Assembly (NCBI GenBank): GCA_016946835.1
Contig: JACVTC010000032.1
Location: forward strand, 1,377,501 to 1,441,500
DNA from: Neocallimastix lanati (nom. inval.)
Taxonomy: Eukaryota; Neocallimastigomycota; Neocallimastigomycetes; Neocallimastigales; Neocallimastigaceae
Direction of reading: 5' to 3'
DNA: 64,000 nucleotides
Part shown: piece after piece, positions 17,601-29,230 of the stretch
How the letters are laid out: each line of letters starts with the position of its first letter
Position numbering within the stretch: the stretch's first letter is position 1
Translations under genes and position numbers: made by a program
The notes under the pieces: generated by a model
The model's database searches: none
Told to the model about the DNA's origin: nothing
The model's input: only the letters and a program-made list of their open reading frames with translations

Positions 17601-18351
17601 GTTTTTGTTATAAAATTTGTTTTATTTTATTATTATTTTTAACTAATTTATTTTAGTATTAAGTAATTTTTATTTTTTTGAAGAATCAAAATAAAGTAAT
17701 TTTCGAGATATTTATATTTTTTTTTCTAATTTTCAAGATCTGATTTATCTTATTCTTAACTTTTTTTTTTTTTTTTTTAAATTTAATTTTATTTTATTAA
17801 TATAGACATAAATATAAAATTTTTTCTCTTTTTATTTTTATTATTTTAAAGCTAATATTTAAGTTTTTTAAATATAATTTAAAAATTTAATAATAAAATT
17901 TTTTCTAATAAAATTTAATTAAACTTAGTAATAAGATAATTAAAAATAAAATAATAAAATACAACAAAAAAAGATAAAATAAGATAAAATAAATTAAGAT
18001 AAAATAAAATAAATAAATAACATTAATGAATGTTTCATATATATTATTTATTTATAATATATGAATCATTTAATAATTATATTTTTAACTTTTTGAAAAA
18101 AATAAAAATATGTAATATAAATAAAAATATAAGAATATTCGAACTCGAAAAATATATGTAAAATATTATATGAAAATACTTTTTCATTGAAACTATTCAC
18201 ATAGTTTCTTTATTATATATATTATTTTTAAAAAGTTAATTATTATTATTATTATTATTATTTAATAAGAAACTTTTATGATTCATTATGGTGAAGATTA
18301 ATTAAATTTTATATAATTTAAAAAAAAAAAAATATGAGTATTTTACTTTAT

Positions 18352-18382
<31 letters not shown>

Positions 18383-20606
18383 ATGACTCAGTTATATTTT
18401 CATTAAATATTTATTGATATTTACAAATAAATATTAATAAATATATATTTATAATATATATGTATCATTATTATAGTAAATCTTATGATATATAATAATG
18501 TTTTAAAAATTTTGTAAAATATTATTAATTTAATTTTTTTTTTTTTTTTTTTTTTTTAATAATATGTTTTATTCTTATGAAAGTCTTTTTTTTTTTTTTT
18601 AATATATGTTTTATTCTGATGAAAGTTTTTTCTTTTTTTAATATATGCTTTTTCTGATGAAAGTTTTTTTTTTTTTAATATATGCTTTTTATGATGAAAG
18701 TTTTTTACTTTTTTTTATAAAAATTAATTTTTATAATAGCAACATTAAATTAGTGAATATTAATTAATATAATCTCTTTTACCTTTTATTATAATAATGA
18801 AAAAAAAGTTATTCATTCTAAAAATATAAGAAATATAATTATTAAAAAAATTTAGTTTATTTTAAAAATTGAAAAACTTGAAATATAATCATTAATAATA
18901 ATAGTATAATTATTTTAATATACATATATATATTTATATAAATATATTTTTATATATATTTTTTTCTTTATTTTTATTATTTTTTAATTTTTTAATTTTT
19001 TAATTTTTTAATTTTTTAATTTTTTAATTTTTTAATTTTTTAATTTTTTTAATTTTTTTATCATTTAATTTTTTAATTTTATTTTATTATTATTTTTTTA
19101 ATTTTATTTCATTTTTTGATTTAAATTATATTTTAAATTAACTTTGTACTTAGTTTGAATGAAAAAAGTAGAAAAACTTAATCATTGATTTAAATTAAAA
19201 ATGATGGTAAAATGTCCATGATTAAAAAAGAACTTTATTTTTTTTTTATATTAATAATTAATTGCTATAAATCTATATTAACATCTAAAATTCTATTTTA
19301 TATGAATTAAATAAATATATAAATATACTATATATGCATAGCTATAATTTAAAAAGACAAAAATTATTTAATTTATCAGAAATAATTATAAAAAATAATT
19401 TAATTATAAATACTTTATATGAAATCTAATTTTATTTTATTTTTTATTTAAGCTTCATATTAATATGTATTTTAATTTTTTTTTTTTTTTTTGTTATTTG
19501 CCATTTTTATTCTTTTATATTTTAAATAATTTTTTTTTTTTTGTTATTTTGCCATTTTTTATTCTTTTTTATTTAATAATATAATAAATCATAAGTAACT
19601 TTAATAATTAACATGAAAAATATTAATGTTAGAACAATGAAATAATTTTTCTTTTGAATTTTTAATATGTAAATTTAACTTGTACTAAGCAATAATTATT
19701 ATTATTTTATATAATTATTGAATATACTGTCTATAACTAAAATGAAATTTTTTTTTCATATACAATATGTGATTTTTGATTTTTTTTTTTTTTTTCTTTA
19801 AATATATTTTAAATACGAAACGTAATGATATATATTAAAGTAATTAGTAATTAATATTTTGTAAAACTAATATATTATATATATATATATAAGTAATTAT
19901 TAATTGCTAATTCATTTTAAATAAATGAATGATGTATAAAATTTATTAAATGTCTAAAAAAAAATTTATTAAAGTTTTATTTTAAAAAAAAAAATAATAA
20001 TAATAATAATAATAAAATAAAAAAGTTTAAAAAAGTTTAAAAAAGATTGAATAAAAAATATTTATTAAAATTTCATTAAATAACTATAGTGTTAATGAAT
20101 TATGAAATTTTATGATAACTTTTTATTCATTAAATAAAAAGTTAATAATTATAATTTTTTATTAACTAATTTTTTTTTTCCCCTTATATATAATTTGAAA
20201 GGTTTAATACTATTGCCATAAAATGTAGTAATGTATTAATTTTTAAAATTTTATTGAATCTGAATTTGAAATTTTTTAATATAAATTATTATAGTCTAAT
20301 TAAAAAAATTTTTTTAAAAAAAAATTTACGTTACACAGTATTATTTTAAAAAAATATTGATATGACATATCTTTTTGAACTGTAATTAAAAATAATTAAA
20401 TTTAAAATGTAAAAAAAATATATATATATAATTATTAAAATATATATTTTAAAAAAATATTTTAATAAATATATTTATAGTTTTATAATTTTATATCTAT
20501 ATTTTGAATTAATTTATATGATTCTATTATTAATATATATATTTTTTTTTTTGGTTATGAAATATAAAATATATAACTGGAAAAAAAGAAAAAAAAAATT
20601 TTTAAT

Positions 20607-20637
<31 letters not shown>

Positions 20638-21455
20638 CAGTGAAAATAACGCAAATAATAATAATATTATATTAATAATATTAATAATACTGATTTGAAC
20701 GTTCAATACTTTAACATTTATTTATATATGTTAAAATATGATTTAATTCTATTCATTATAAAATTAATATATTTATATTCTAATTCTTTGATTTATGTAT
20801 CAAATAGTAATGAATAATAAATAAATAAATAAATAAATAAATCATAAATAAATAATAATAAATAATTTATAAAATAAATAATAGTAATTTATTAGTTTAT
20901 TTTATTTATGATGAAAATATATATATTAATTACTATAAATATAAATTCATAGATTAATATTTTATATTTTAGCTAATGAATATCTGATAATATCATATAT
21001 TACTATTATGAACATAATTTAGTTTTAATTTTTAAATTTTCTAGCAAAGACTATAGGAAAATATTAATTCATGATATAGATTTTAATAATATTTTAAACT
21101 TATATAATATAGATATATATTTATTATATTTATTATATTTATTATTTTTATTATATTTCATTGTATATTAATTTTTTTTTTCTTTATAATACTATAAACA
21201 TATATATAAACAATATAAACAATCTAAATTTCATATGTAAAATTGAAATTTAGAACATAAGGTCTACTTATTTCGATTTTTAATAATTTTTTTTATATAT
21301 TAATACTTTTAAGCTTAATAATAAGAAAGATAATTAAAATAAACTTATATATATTTATCCATATGTTATGTATATTATTATTAAGAATTTCAAAATAAAA
21401 TAAAAATAAAATACTTTTTTTTTTTTTTTTTTAAAAAAAAATAAATTTATTTTAC

Positions 21456-21494
<39 letters not shown>

Positions 21495-21567
21495 GTTTCT
21501 AGAATTATCACTAAATACGAAGTTTAATAATAAATAGAGTTAATATACAATTATAATTTATATATTC
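17532..21567. other. 4-kb AT-rich intergenic stretch
   Basis: No coding or RNA gene recognised. Contains long T runs, a degenerate tandem repeat at 18558-18700, a short octamer array (TTTTTTAA units) at about 18980-19060 and (ATAA)n near 20818-20842. The copia element inserted at its right end. Confidence 0.55.
18558..18700. repeat. Four degenerate tandem units of about 40 bp
   Basis: The core aatatatg(t/c)ttt..ttctgatgaaag recurs at 18558-18585, 18601-18626, 18640-18663 and 18677-18700, the units separated by T runs of varying length. Variation between units shows an old array. Confidence 0.7.
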
Positions 21568-21866
21568 TGTTAAAAATATTTCTTTGAAATTGAGATTTCG
21601 ATCTTTGCTTTTAATAATATCTTTATTTAATAAGGTTATTGTTTATAATTAATTGTATAATACAATTATATAAACATTATTTATTACATTTAATATAACT
21701 ATATTTGGTTGTTTATGTAAGTATATGATGTACGTCATATATGCGCCACAATATATTTACATAACAATATATATTTAATTATTTAATATATTAATAATAT
21801 TATATTCTAAGTTATTATATAACTAACTATAATATAGTATCATAATATTAAACTTTATTTCTAACA
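21568..21866 (-). repeat. 3' LTR of the copia element
   Basis: 299 bp, starts TGTTA and ends TAACA, identical by eye to the copy at 27939-28237 except at 21582. Contains an imperfect palindrome ATGATGTACGTCAT at 21725-21738. Confidence 0.95.
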
Positions 21867-21872
21867 TTCCCC

Positions 21873-22403
21873 CTAAAGTTTAAGATCATTAAAGCTAGAA
21901 AGAATGTTATTTCTAAACTTATTCATTAAAGTAGTATTTAAGTATTTTGTTAAACCGTCTGATAAATTATACTCAGATTTAATATATTTTAAACCTATAT
22001 AATTATTTCTTATCAGTTCTCTAATACTATGATATCTTAAATCTATATGTTTTGATTTCGGGTTAATTGTTTCATTTTCGCAATTATAAATTGCTGCTTT
22101 ATTATCTGTGTTGATTGTTATACATTCATGTTTGATTCCAAATTCTTTAAATATATTTTTATACCATAAGCAGTGTCTTGCGCATTCATGAATACCGTAA
22201 TATTCACTCTCTGCTGTTGATACAGAAACACAATGTTGAAGCTTAGAGAACCAGCTTGTTGGGGCTGAATTAATTAACATTAGAAATCCAGTAGTTGATC
22301 TCCTAGTTTCTTTGTCGCCACCTAAATCGGCATCAACATATACTTCAAGATTAATTTTATCGTTATACGAAAATTTTATACCATAATTTGGGTTCTTTTT
22401 TAA
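21873..22403 (-). pseudogene. copia Pol part 4: RNase H
   Basis: Same frame as the RT piece and open from the premature stop to the natural end 6 bp before the 3' LTR. Contains the copia RNase H residues: Asp in VYVDADLGGD, Glu in AESEYYGIHE, Asp in INTDNKAAIY and Asp in YNLSDGLTKYL, plus SKHIDLRYHSIRE. Cut off from RT by one stop codon. Confidence 0.9.
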
Positions 22404-23315
22404 TTATCTAAATATTTTTAATAAGTTATACCAATCCTCGTATGTGGGTTTTTCAGATTTCCTAGAAGCCTTACTGACTGAATATAGAATATCAGGTCTA
22501 GTACTTAAAGCCAGATAAAGCAAACTTCCAATTGCTTGTTTATATCTTGTAGGATTAAAATATTTATTTCTTAATTCTTTATATTCAATAGGTATGATGT
22601 TCGACGTTGGACTATATTTGTTTATGTCAAATCTATTTAGAATATCTTCTAAATATTTTATTTGATGTATAAAATAACCGTCATCACATTTAACGAATTT
22701 TATACCAATTATAAAATCAATCTCACCTACATCGGTAGCTTCAAAATTATTTTTTATTAATTTTTTGGTTTTCTTAATTTCGGCATCAATTCCAGATATA
22801 ATGATATCATCTACATATACGGCTACAATACATTTTATGTTACTATCGTTATCTTTTTTAATATATACACATGGGTCGCTAATGAACCTTTTAAAGTTTA
22901 AACTTATTAATACTTTATTAAATGTTTCATTCCACATCCTACCTGATTGTTTCAAGCCGTATAAAGCTTTATTTAATTTACAAAAACCCTTTTTATTTAG
23001 ACCTTCAGGTAGCTCCATGTATATATCTTCCTTTAGTTCGGCGTTTAAATAGGCGGCTTTAATATCCATTTGATGAATATTAAATTTATGGTGAACTGAA
23101 ATAGCTATAATTATTCGGAGTGTATCCTGTTTAAGTGTGGGGGAGAAGGTATTTCTATAATCCACACCATATATTTGAGAGTACCCTCTTGCTACTAATC
23201 TAGCTTTTCGTTTAATTATATTTCCTTCTGAGTCTTTTTTATATTTAAGGACCCATCTAGTAGAAACAATATTTGCTCCTTTAGGTACTTTATCTATTAA
23301 TGTAAACACTCTCAT
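22404..23315 (-). pseudogene. copia Pol part 3: reverse transcriptase
   Basis: 303 codons of strong copia RT sequence: ANIVSTRWVLKYKKD, RKARLVARGYSQIYGVDYRN, MDIKAAYLNAELKEDIYMEL, LNKALYGLKQSGRMWNE, catalytic AVYVDDIIISG (about 163-173), then IGSLLYLALSTRPDILYSVS. It ends at an in-frame TAA (22406-22404) just before a conserved block. The downstream RNase H segment is in the same frame, so this is a nonsense change. The apparent Met start at 23315 is internal to the domain. Confidence 0.93.
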
Positions 23316-23775
23316 TTTTTTTCATATTACTTAGCTCCTCATCGACAGCTTTCAACCACTCTTTTTTATCTTCTAAATTAAAAATATCTCTATAGTTGTT
23401 TGGTTCCCTTAAGTTATTATTATCAATAGATATAAGAGCCATGTAATTATTTAAAATGTTATCTATACTAAAAGGTTTTAACCGTTTGTTATTATTTCCT
23501 GGGTTATATCTAATTTTTCTTTTTGTACCTAATAAACTTATTTGTTGGTTATTATTAATGTTTAATTTCGAATTATTATCGTTATTATTTAACACATTAG
23601 ATTGTTGCTTATTTTGTTTATTTACATAAGTACTTATTTTTTGTATTTTTCTTTTTAATTTTGTTACATGCTGACTTCTTTGAAGTTGCATTATTATTGT
23701 CAGCATTTTTAGTGTTAACAATGTTAACTTTTTCTTTATTAGTTTTATTAAACGTATTGTAATTATATTTATCAT
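23290..23775 (-). pseudogene. copia Pol part 2: start of the RT domain, frame-shifted
   Basis: 161-codon open stretch in the +1 frame relative to part 1. Its second half has the typical lead-in to copia RT (DIFNLEDKKEWLKAVDEELS and then NMKKN). It loses homology at a run of eight A (element sense) near 23310, after which the RT continues in yet another frame. The overlap with part 1 places the first frame change between about 23775 and 23618. These breaks look like single-base length changes. Confidence 0.8.
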
Positions 23776-23842
23776 TCATATTAACATTATTATTTTTATT
23801 AATATATGTATCCTTAATATAATCTCCATAACGTTTTAAGTA

Positions 23843-23887
<45 letters not shown>

Positions 23888-26653
23888 TATATGATATATT
23901 TCATTTATATTATTATTATAATTGGTTTTTAAGTGTTCTCTTAATTCAGCAAATTCATCATCAACATTTGAATTATTAATATTACTATTTTTATTTTTAT
24001 TTGAATATATATCATTCTTATTCTTATTCATATTATTATTTATATTTATTTTCTCAATAATAGCATTATTCAAAATATCTTTAGATTTATTTAAATTATT
24101 ATATTCCTCATTACTTTCATTCGTATTTGGATTTAAATAATTATTTGAATTAACATTTGATTCATTTACACTAATATTATCATGAGTTATATTACTTACT
24201 TTTATTTCATTACCTGTAGTATGATTTATATTTTCTTGGTTGTTAACATTTAAATTATGATTATATTTATCATCAAAATTATTCCCATATAACTCATTAT
24301 CATTATTCAAATTATGTTTATTTATATTTTCATTGGAATTATTATTATAATTAAAATTTAAATTATTAGTAATATTTCCATTATTATTTATTCCTGTATA
24401 TGCATTTTCCTTTAAAGGTTTGTTTACATTATCTACTTCAAAATTTAAGTTTTCTTGAATTGAATTAATATTTATCTTATTTGAATCTTGATCCTTAAGG
24501 AGATTATTAATATTGAATGAATTATTATTATTCTCAATGGGTTGATTAATAATGTTTGCTTTATTGAAATCAACGTTAGTATTATCAATATTATCTGTTT
24601 CATCATCCTGAATATTCCTGATCACATTTTTCGAATTACCTATAAATTTATTATTATTATAATTAACAATATTTTTATTTAAATTACTTGAATAATTAAC
24701 ATTATTTAAATTGTTATTATAATTATTCAATAGATAATCATTATTATAATTATAATTTTTATTTCCATTTAAAAAATATTTATTATTTTCATTTTGGAAA
24801 TAATTATAATTATTATTTGAATTTAGTTCATTTAAATTATTTTTATTATTATTTATAAATGAAGGATTAACGTTTTGTGAATTTATTAATTGAGGATTAA
24901 AGTTAGAATTTAAATAATTTGGTACATTAATATTATAAAATGGTACATTAGGATAGTTGTAATTGATTGGGGAAATAAAGTTATTATTACTATTTTGGTA
25001 ATTATTGAAATTAACATCATTATAAGGAATATTTGGATTAAAATATGGATTAATAAATTTTTCATTTAAATTATAATTATTATAATTATCATTGTTTGAT
25101 TTTCTCATATTTTCTATATTATCTATTGTATTATTATCATTATAAATGTTATAGTTATTGTTACTGTCACCTATATTATTGTTATAATTATTATTAACAT
25201 TATTATCAATAATGTTATTATCTTCAATTTCATCATTATTTTCTTCGATTTCACAATATGGTAAGAAATTTAATGTGTCTGGAGTAGTAGAAGGGGAATT
25301 CATATTTCCTGGTTCATCTTCTATGAATACTACAGCTCTTGAAAGAATTATTTTATTGTTTGTAATATCATATATTTTATAGGCTGTATGATTAATTTCA
25401 TCATACCCTAAAAATATACCTGGTAAAGTGGTATTCGAAAACTTTTTTCTAAATTGTTTGGGTACGTAGAAATATGTTAAACACCCAAATACCCTAAATT
25501 TATTATAGTCAACTTTATCATTATATAATATTTCATATGGGATCTTATTATTGTTACCTTTATGTGGTAACCTGTTATGGATATAATTAGCAGTTGAAAC
25601 TGCATCTTCCCAAAATTTATGATTTAACTTTGCATCTGTAAGCATTGCCTCTGCATTAGAAATCAAAGTTCCATGTAATCTCTCAACTCTTCCATTTTGT
25701 TGAGGATTGTAAGGAATAGTACTCTCATGTACTATACCGGTTTTATCATAAAATTCTCTAAATCTATTGTTAAAGAATTCAGTACCATTGTCAGTCTTAA
25801 TATACTTTATATTTTTATTAAAAATATTTTTAATTTGATTGTACCAGTTGATAAATGCATCAAATGTTTTACTTTTATTTTCTATAAAACAAATCCAGCT
25901 GTATCTTGAGTAGTCATCTAATATAGTTAAGAAATATTTATTTCCATAAACAGAGTAGTCTGGTACATATACTAGATCCATATGGATAAGCTCGAATGTT
26001 TCTTTGGTATTATTTTTTGCAGGTGGATAAGGGAAATTTTTTAGTTTTGATTTTGAACATATTTTACATCTTTTCGAGATGTTAATTTTGGATAATTTAT
26101 CTTTAATTAAATCAATATTAAAATGACCCATACGTCTGTGCCACAATTCCATATTATTATCTTCTGTGGCTTTTTCTAAATTATTACAAGTGTATCTGTT
26201 GGGCATATTAATATTTTTTCTAGTCATTATTACTTTATATGTTTTAGAATTATTTGATATTGATGTGTATATTCTTTTATTTTTGTTATTAAATATAGCA
26301 GCATGATTTTTATTTTTGTATCTATAAAATACTGTCTTAAAGTTTTCATTGCTCAAATGGTCAATTGAAAGAAGATTTTTCTTGAATGTAGGTATATACA
26401 AGACGTTATTAAGAGTAATTTTGTTACCGTTAATATAACCTACAAATTTTCCAATTAATTTTGATTTAATTATATGATTATTTGCGAAGTGGATGCTTAC
26501 TTCATGTTTTTGGGAGTCGACTAAGTTATTAACATTTCCAGTCATGTGATATGACGCTCCAGAATCTAAAGTCCATTCAGTAACGTCATTATTGATTTTA
26601 TTAGGTAAATTTATTGTTAAATTATCGGCAGTATAATAATCAATATTCTGCAT
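23618..26653 (-). CDS. copia Pol part 1: protease, integrase and Asn-rich spacer
   Basis: Open for 1011 codons from the first Met at 26653, and open further up to the gag stop. Protease active site LDSGASYHMTG at about 30-40. Zinc-binding pre-integrase segment at about 165-205 (LWHRRMGHFN, CKICSKSK). Integrase core with Asp in HMDLVYV (about 225), Asp in KTDNGTEF (about 287) and Glu in GRVERLHG 36 residues later, the D35E spacing. From about residue 470 to the end the protein is an Asn-rich, low-complexity stretch with a pure Asn run near 23890-23848. It ends without RT; the RT-proximal part is found in two other frames. It overlaps the next piece by about 150 bp. Confidence 0.92.
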
Positions 26654-26673
26654 AGGGAGTACACTGCCGTTAC

Positions 26674-27753
26674 CTAAAAATCCTTTTTATTATTTATCTT
26701 TTTCTCTACAATCGCACTATTGGATTCACAATGTTCATTATCGTTGTAATCTGTATTTAAAACGTTATCATAAATGTTTTTATAATTTTCTTCATATTTT
26801 GTTTCTTCTGCATTGTTCGCATATGTACGTCCTTTTCTAGAATTGTATTTTTTATTTTTGTATGAATACTCTTTTCCTTTATTATTGTGCTTATATTTAT
26901 TTAAGTTGTAATTTTTACCATTGTTAATATGGCGTTTACTGCTACAATTTCTTGCAATGTGCCCGAAACCGCCACAATTATAACATTTGAAATTTTTATT
27001 AATATTGTACGTATTATTTCTTTTGTTTATATAATTATGATTTATATTTTTATGTTTATTTTCTTCAGTGCTGCTAAACAAGGCATTAGTGTTATATTGA
27101 TTATTTTTATATTCCTTTAAGAATTTTAACTTTGGAATTATTTTATTTAAATGCTTGCAGCATCCTTCCCAATTATCGTGATAGCTAATAATGTTGGTCG
27201 CATGTATGAGGTCATAAGGTAACGATTTATAAAGATAATTATATTTTGCTTCGTCACTAACCTCATCATTTAAATCCTTGAGTTTATTAAAAATATTTAT
27301 CATGTTAGACAAAAATAATTCAAAATCTTCATTCTTGTTAAAAGACATTACTTCCATTTCTTTTCTATAATTTATTTTCCTTTGCTCTTCACTTTCTAAG
27401 TAGGTAGATTCAATCAGCTTCCAAACTTGATGTGCTGATTTTGTTCTGAAATCTATTTTAATCTTGATTGAGTCATCAAGATTAAGACTTATTATTCTTT
27501 TTGTCATTGCATCATTTTTTATTTGCTTTTCAGTCACTCCTTTTGCGTAGTACAGGTCCTTAGTGCACATAATTGGAATACATCCTTCTTCGTATTCGCT
27601 GTCTGATTTATGTATCATCTTGACATTATCTTCGTAAATATAAGATTCTAATTCATGGGTGACGAGTAACAGTTCCATATCAGAGGCCCAACAAGGATAA
27701 TTCTTTTTACTTAATATTTTGACATTAGATGAAATTGTTAATGATTCACTCAT
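26674..27753 (-). CDS. copia Gag polyprotein
   Basis: Single intact ORF of 359 residues. The N-terminus has the copia Gag pattern (KILSKKNYPCWASDMELLL), then a UBN2-like helical core (about 95-235, AHQVWKLIESTYLESEEQRK, NEDFELFLSNMINIF) and one CCHC zinc knuckle CYNCGGFGHIARNC at about 256-269, followed by a basic Asn/Lys-rich tail. It would form virus-like particles and bind element RNA. The stop codon at 26676-26674 directly follows a run of five T in the element sense, where the pol frame begins in the -1 frame. Confidence 0.93.
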   Translation of the reverse strand: MSESLTISSNVKILSKKNYPCWASDMELLLVTHELESYIYEDNVKMIHKSDSEYEEGCIPIMCTKDLYYAKGVTEKQIKNDAMTKRIISLNLDDSIKIKIDFRTKSAHQVWKLIESTYLESEEQRKINYRKEMEVMSFNKNEDFELFLSNMINIFNKLKDLNDEVSDEAKYNYLYKSLPYDLIHATNIISYHDNWEGCCKHLNKIIPKLKFLKEYKNNQYNTNALFSSTEENKHKNINHNYINKRNNTYNINKNFKCYNCGGFGHIARNCSSKRHINNGKNYNLNKYKHNNKGKEYSYKNKKYNSRKGRTYANNAEETKYEENYKNIYDNVLNTDYNDNEHCESNSAIVEKKINNKKDF

Positions 27754-27924
27754 TTTGTTTTATTTTTATTTATTCTTTTTTTTTTTAAAAGACAACAAAA
27801 TAAAATATGTAATTATTATATTAAATAATCAATAAATGATTTAATCTTTATTTAAAAAAATATTTCTTAATTTTAATATTAAAAACTCGTTATATAATAT
27901 TATAAAACACTAGTAGAGTCAAAC

Positions 27925-27938
27925 TGAGACTCTTAATC
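27925..27938 (-). promoter_or_regulatory. Candidate primer-binding site matching a tRNA-Lys anticodon arm
   Basis: Immediately inside the 5' LTR, the plus strand reads TGAGACTCTTAATC, which equals the anticodon stem-loop of eukaryotic tRNA-Lys(CUU) (stem TGAGA, loop CTCTTAA, then TC). The element strand is therefore complementary to an internal part of that tRNA and not to its 3' CCA end. This is the arrangement of Drosophila copia and yeast Ty5, which prime from a half tRNA. The 14-nt identity is seen; the tRNA identity is from general knowledge of tRNA-Lys, and priming is inferred. Confidence 0.7.
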
Positions 27939-28237
27939 TGTTAAAAATATTTATTTGAAATTGAGATTTCGATCTTTGCTTTTAATAATATCTTTATTTA
28001 ATAAGGTTATTGTTTATAATTAATTGTATAATACAATTATATAAACATTATTTATTACATTTAATATAACTATATTTGGTTGTTTATGTAAGTATATGAT
28101 GTACGTCATATATGCGCCACAATATATTTACATAACAATATATATTTAATTATTTAATATATTAATAATATTATATTCTAAGTTATTATATAACTAACTA
28201 TAATATAGTATCATAATATTAAACTTTATTTCTAACA
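27939..28237 (-). repeat. 5' LTR of the copia element
   Basis: 299 bp, partner of the LTR at 21568-21866 with constant offset 6371 and one visible mismatch. It should contain the element promoter. The palindrome with an ACGTCAT half site lies at 28096-28109. Confidence 0.95.
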
Positions 28238-28710
28238 TATTCTAAAAAAATTAAAAATTTTTCGAATAATTAATAATAGTAATAGTAAATTGAATAGTTT
28301 TATTAATTTATTGTTTGTATAAAGTTTCATATTTGTATTTTAAATTTTTATTTTATACTATAAATATATATATATTAACAATATTTAATTCATATTATAT
28401 TATATTTATTATTTTGCCAATAGCGATATAAAAAATTTTGTGAAAACGACTGTTTTTCATGCCAAAAATGGGGCTCTCTGGCCATAGATTTTCGAAGAGT
28501 AGGGTCTAGTCCCATTCCCAGACCGATAAACTTTCCATAAATTTGTTTTTTAAGATTTTTTCTAACGAAAAATAGTTAATTATATGTATTTTTAATTTAA
28601 AATTGCTATAAATATATCAAATAATTTTGATAAAACTCTACACTATAAGAAAATTTATAAAAAAAAATTTTTAAATTATGTATATATTAAATCTTTATAA
28701 AGAAAAAAAT

Positions 28711-28741
<31 letters not shown>

Positions 28742-28944
28742 TTAATTTTAAATGTCATAATTCAATAATAATAACAATAAAAATAATAATAATAAAAGAA
28801 AAAAAGGAAAATATTTATACTTTATTGTATATGAAAATTATTAACAAAATAAAAGAAACAAATAAACAATTAAAAAGAAATATACATATATATAGAAACA
28901 CCAGTTTCATAATAAATTATATTAATCACAAATAGTTATTTAAA

Positions 28945-28992
<48 letters not shown>

Positions 28993-29183
28993 GACAAAGA
29001 AGATAATATACTTTTTATCGTTTATTTATTAATTATTAAAAAGTATTAATATATGGTATACCGTTAAGGGTAAAAACATAAATTTATCAAGATTAAATAT
29101 GAATATATAAAAAATATAAAAAATGTATCATATAACAAATATTAAAAATAAAATTTAATTAAAAATAAAGTTAATTGAATACA

Positions 29184-29223
<40 letters not shown>

Positions 29224-29230
29224 AAAATTA
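28238..29230. other. Intergenic stretch with one compositional island
   Basis: Mostly AT-rich DNA with a (TA)n run near 28710 and a poly-T run at 28950-28991. The segment 28412-28555 stands out by its much higher GC and lack of simple repeats (separate entry). An 85-codon plus-strand open stretch at 28678 is AT noise. Confidence 0.5.
28412..28555. other. Unidentified non-simple island of about 145 bp
   Basis: Sequence of near-balanced composition within DNA that is otherwise about 85-90% A+T. It includes tggggctctctggccatag, agggtctagtcccattccc and a 5-bp inverted repeat GGTCT/AGACC (28503-28507 and 28520-28524). No ORF spans it and no tRNA or snRNA consensus was recognised. It could be a fragment of another transposon, a SINE-like element or a noncoding RNA gene. 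Confidence 0.4.

Larger units (their letters stand above)
21568..28237 (-). mobile_element. Full-length Ty1/copia retrotransposon
   Basis: 6670-bp element on the minus strand with both LTRs, 5-bp target duplication TATTC (21563-21567 and 28238-28242), candidate tRNA-type primer-binding site directly inside the 5' LTR, gag, pol in copia order (protease, integrase, RT, RNase H), and polypurine tract TTTAGGGGGAA (about 21867-21877) directly before the 3' LTR. The LTRs differ at one visible base (21582 versus 27953), so insertion was recent. Even so, pol carries two frame changes and one in-frame stop in this copy, so it is probably non-autonomous unless these reflect assembly errors in homopolymers. 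Confidence 0.96.

Noticed and set aside
27920-27938. tRNA-Lys gene
   Set aside because: Only the anticodon arm is present; no acceptor, D-arm consensus or T-arm follows. Explained better as a retrotransposon primer-binding site.
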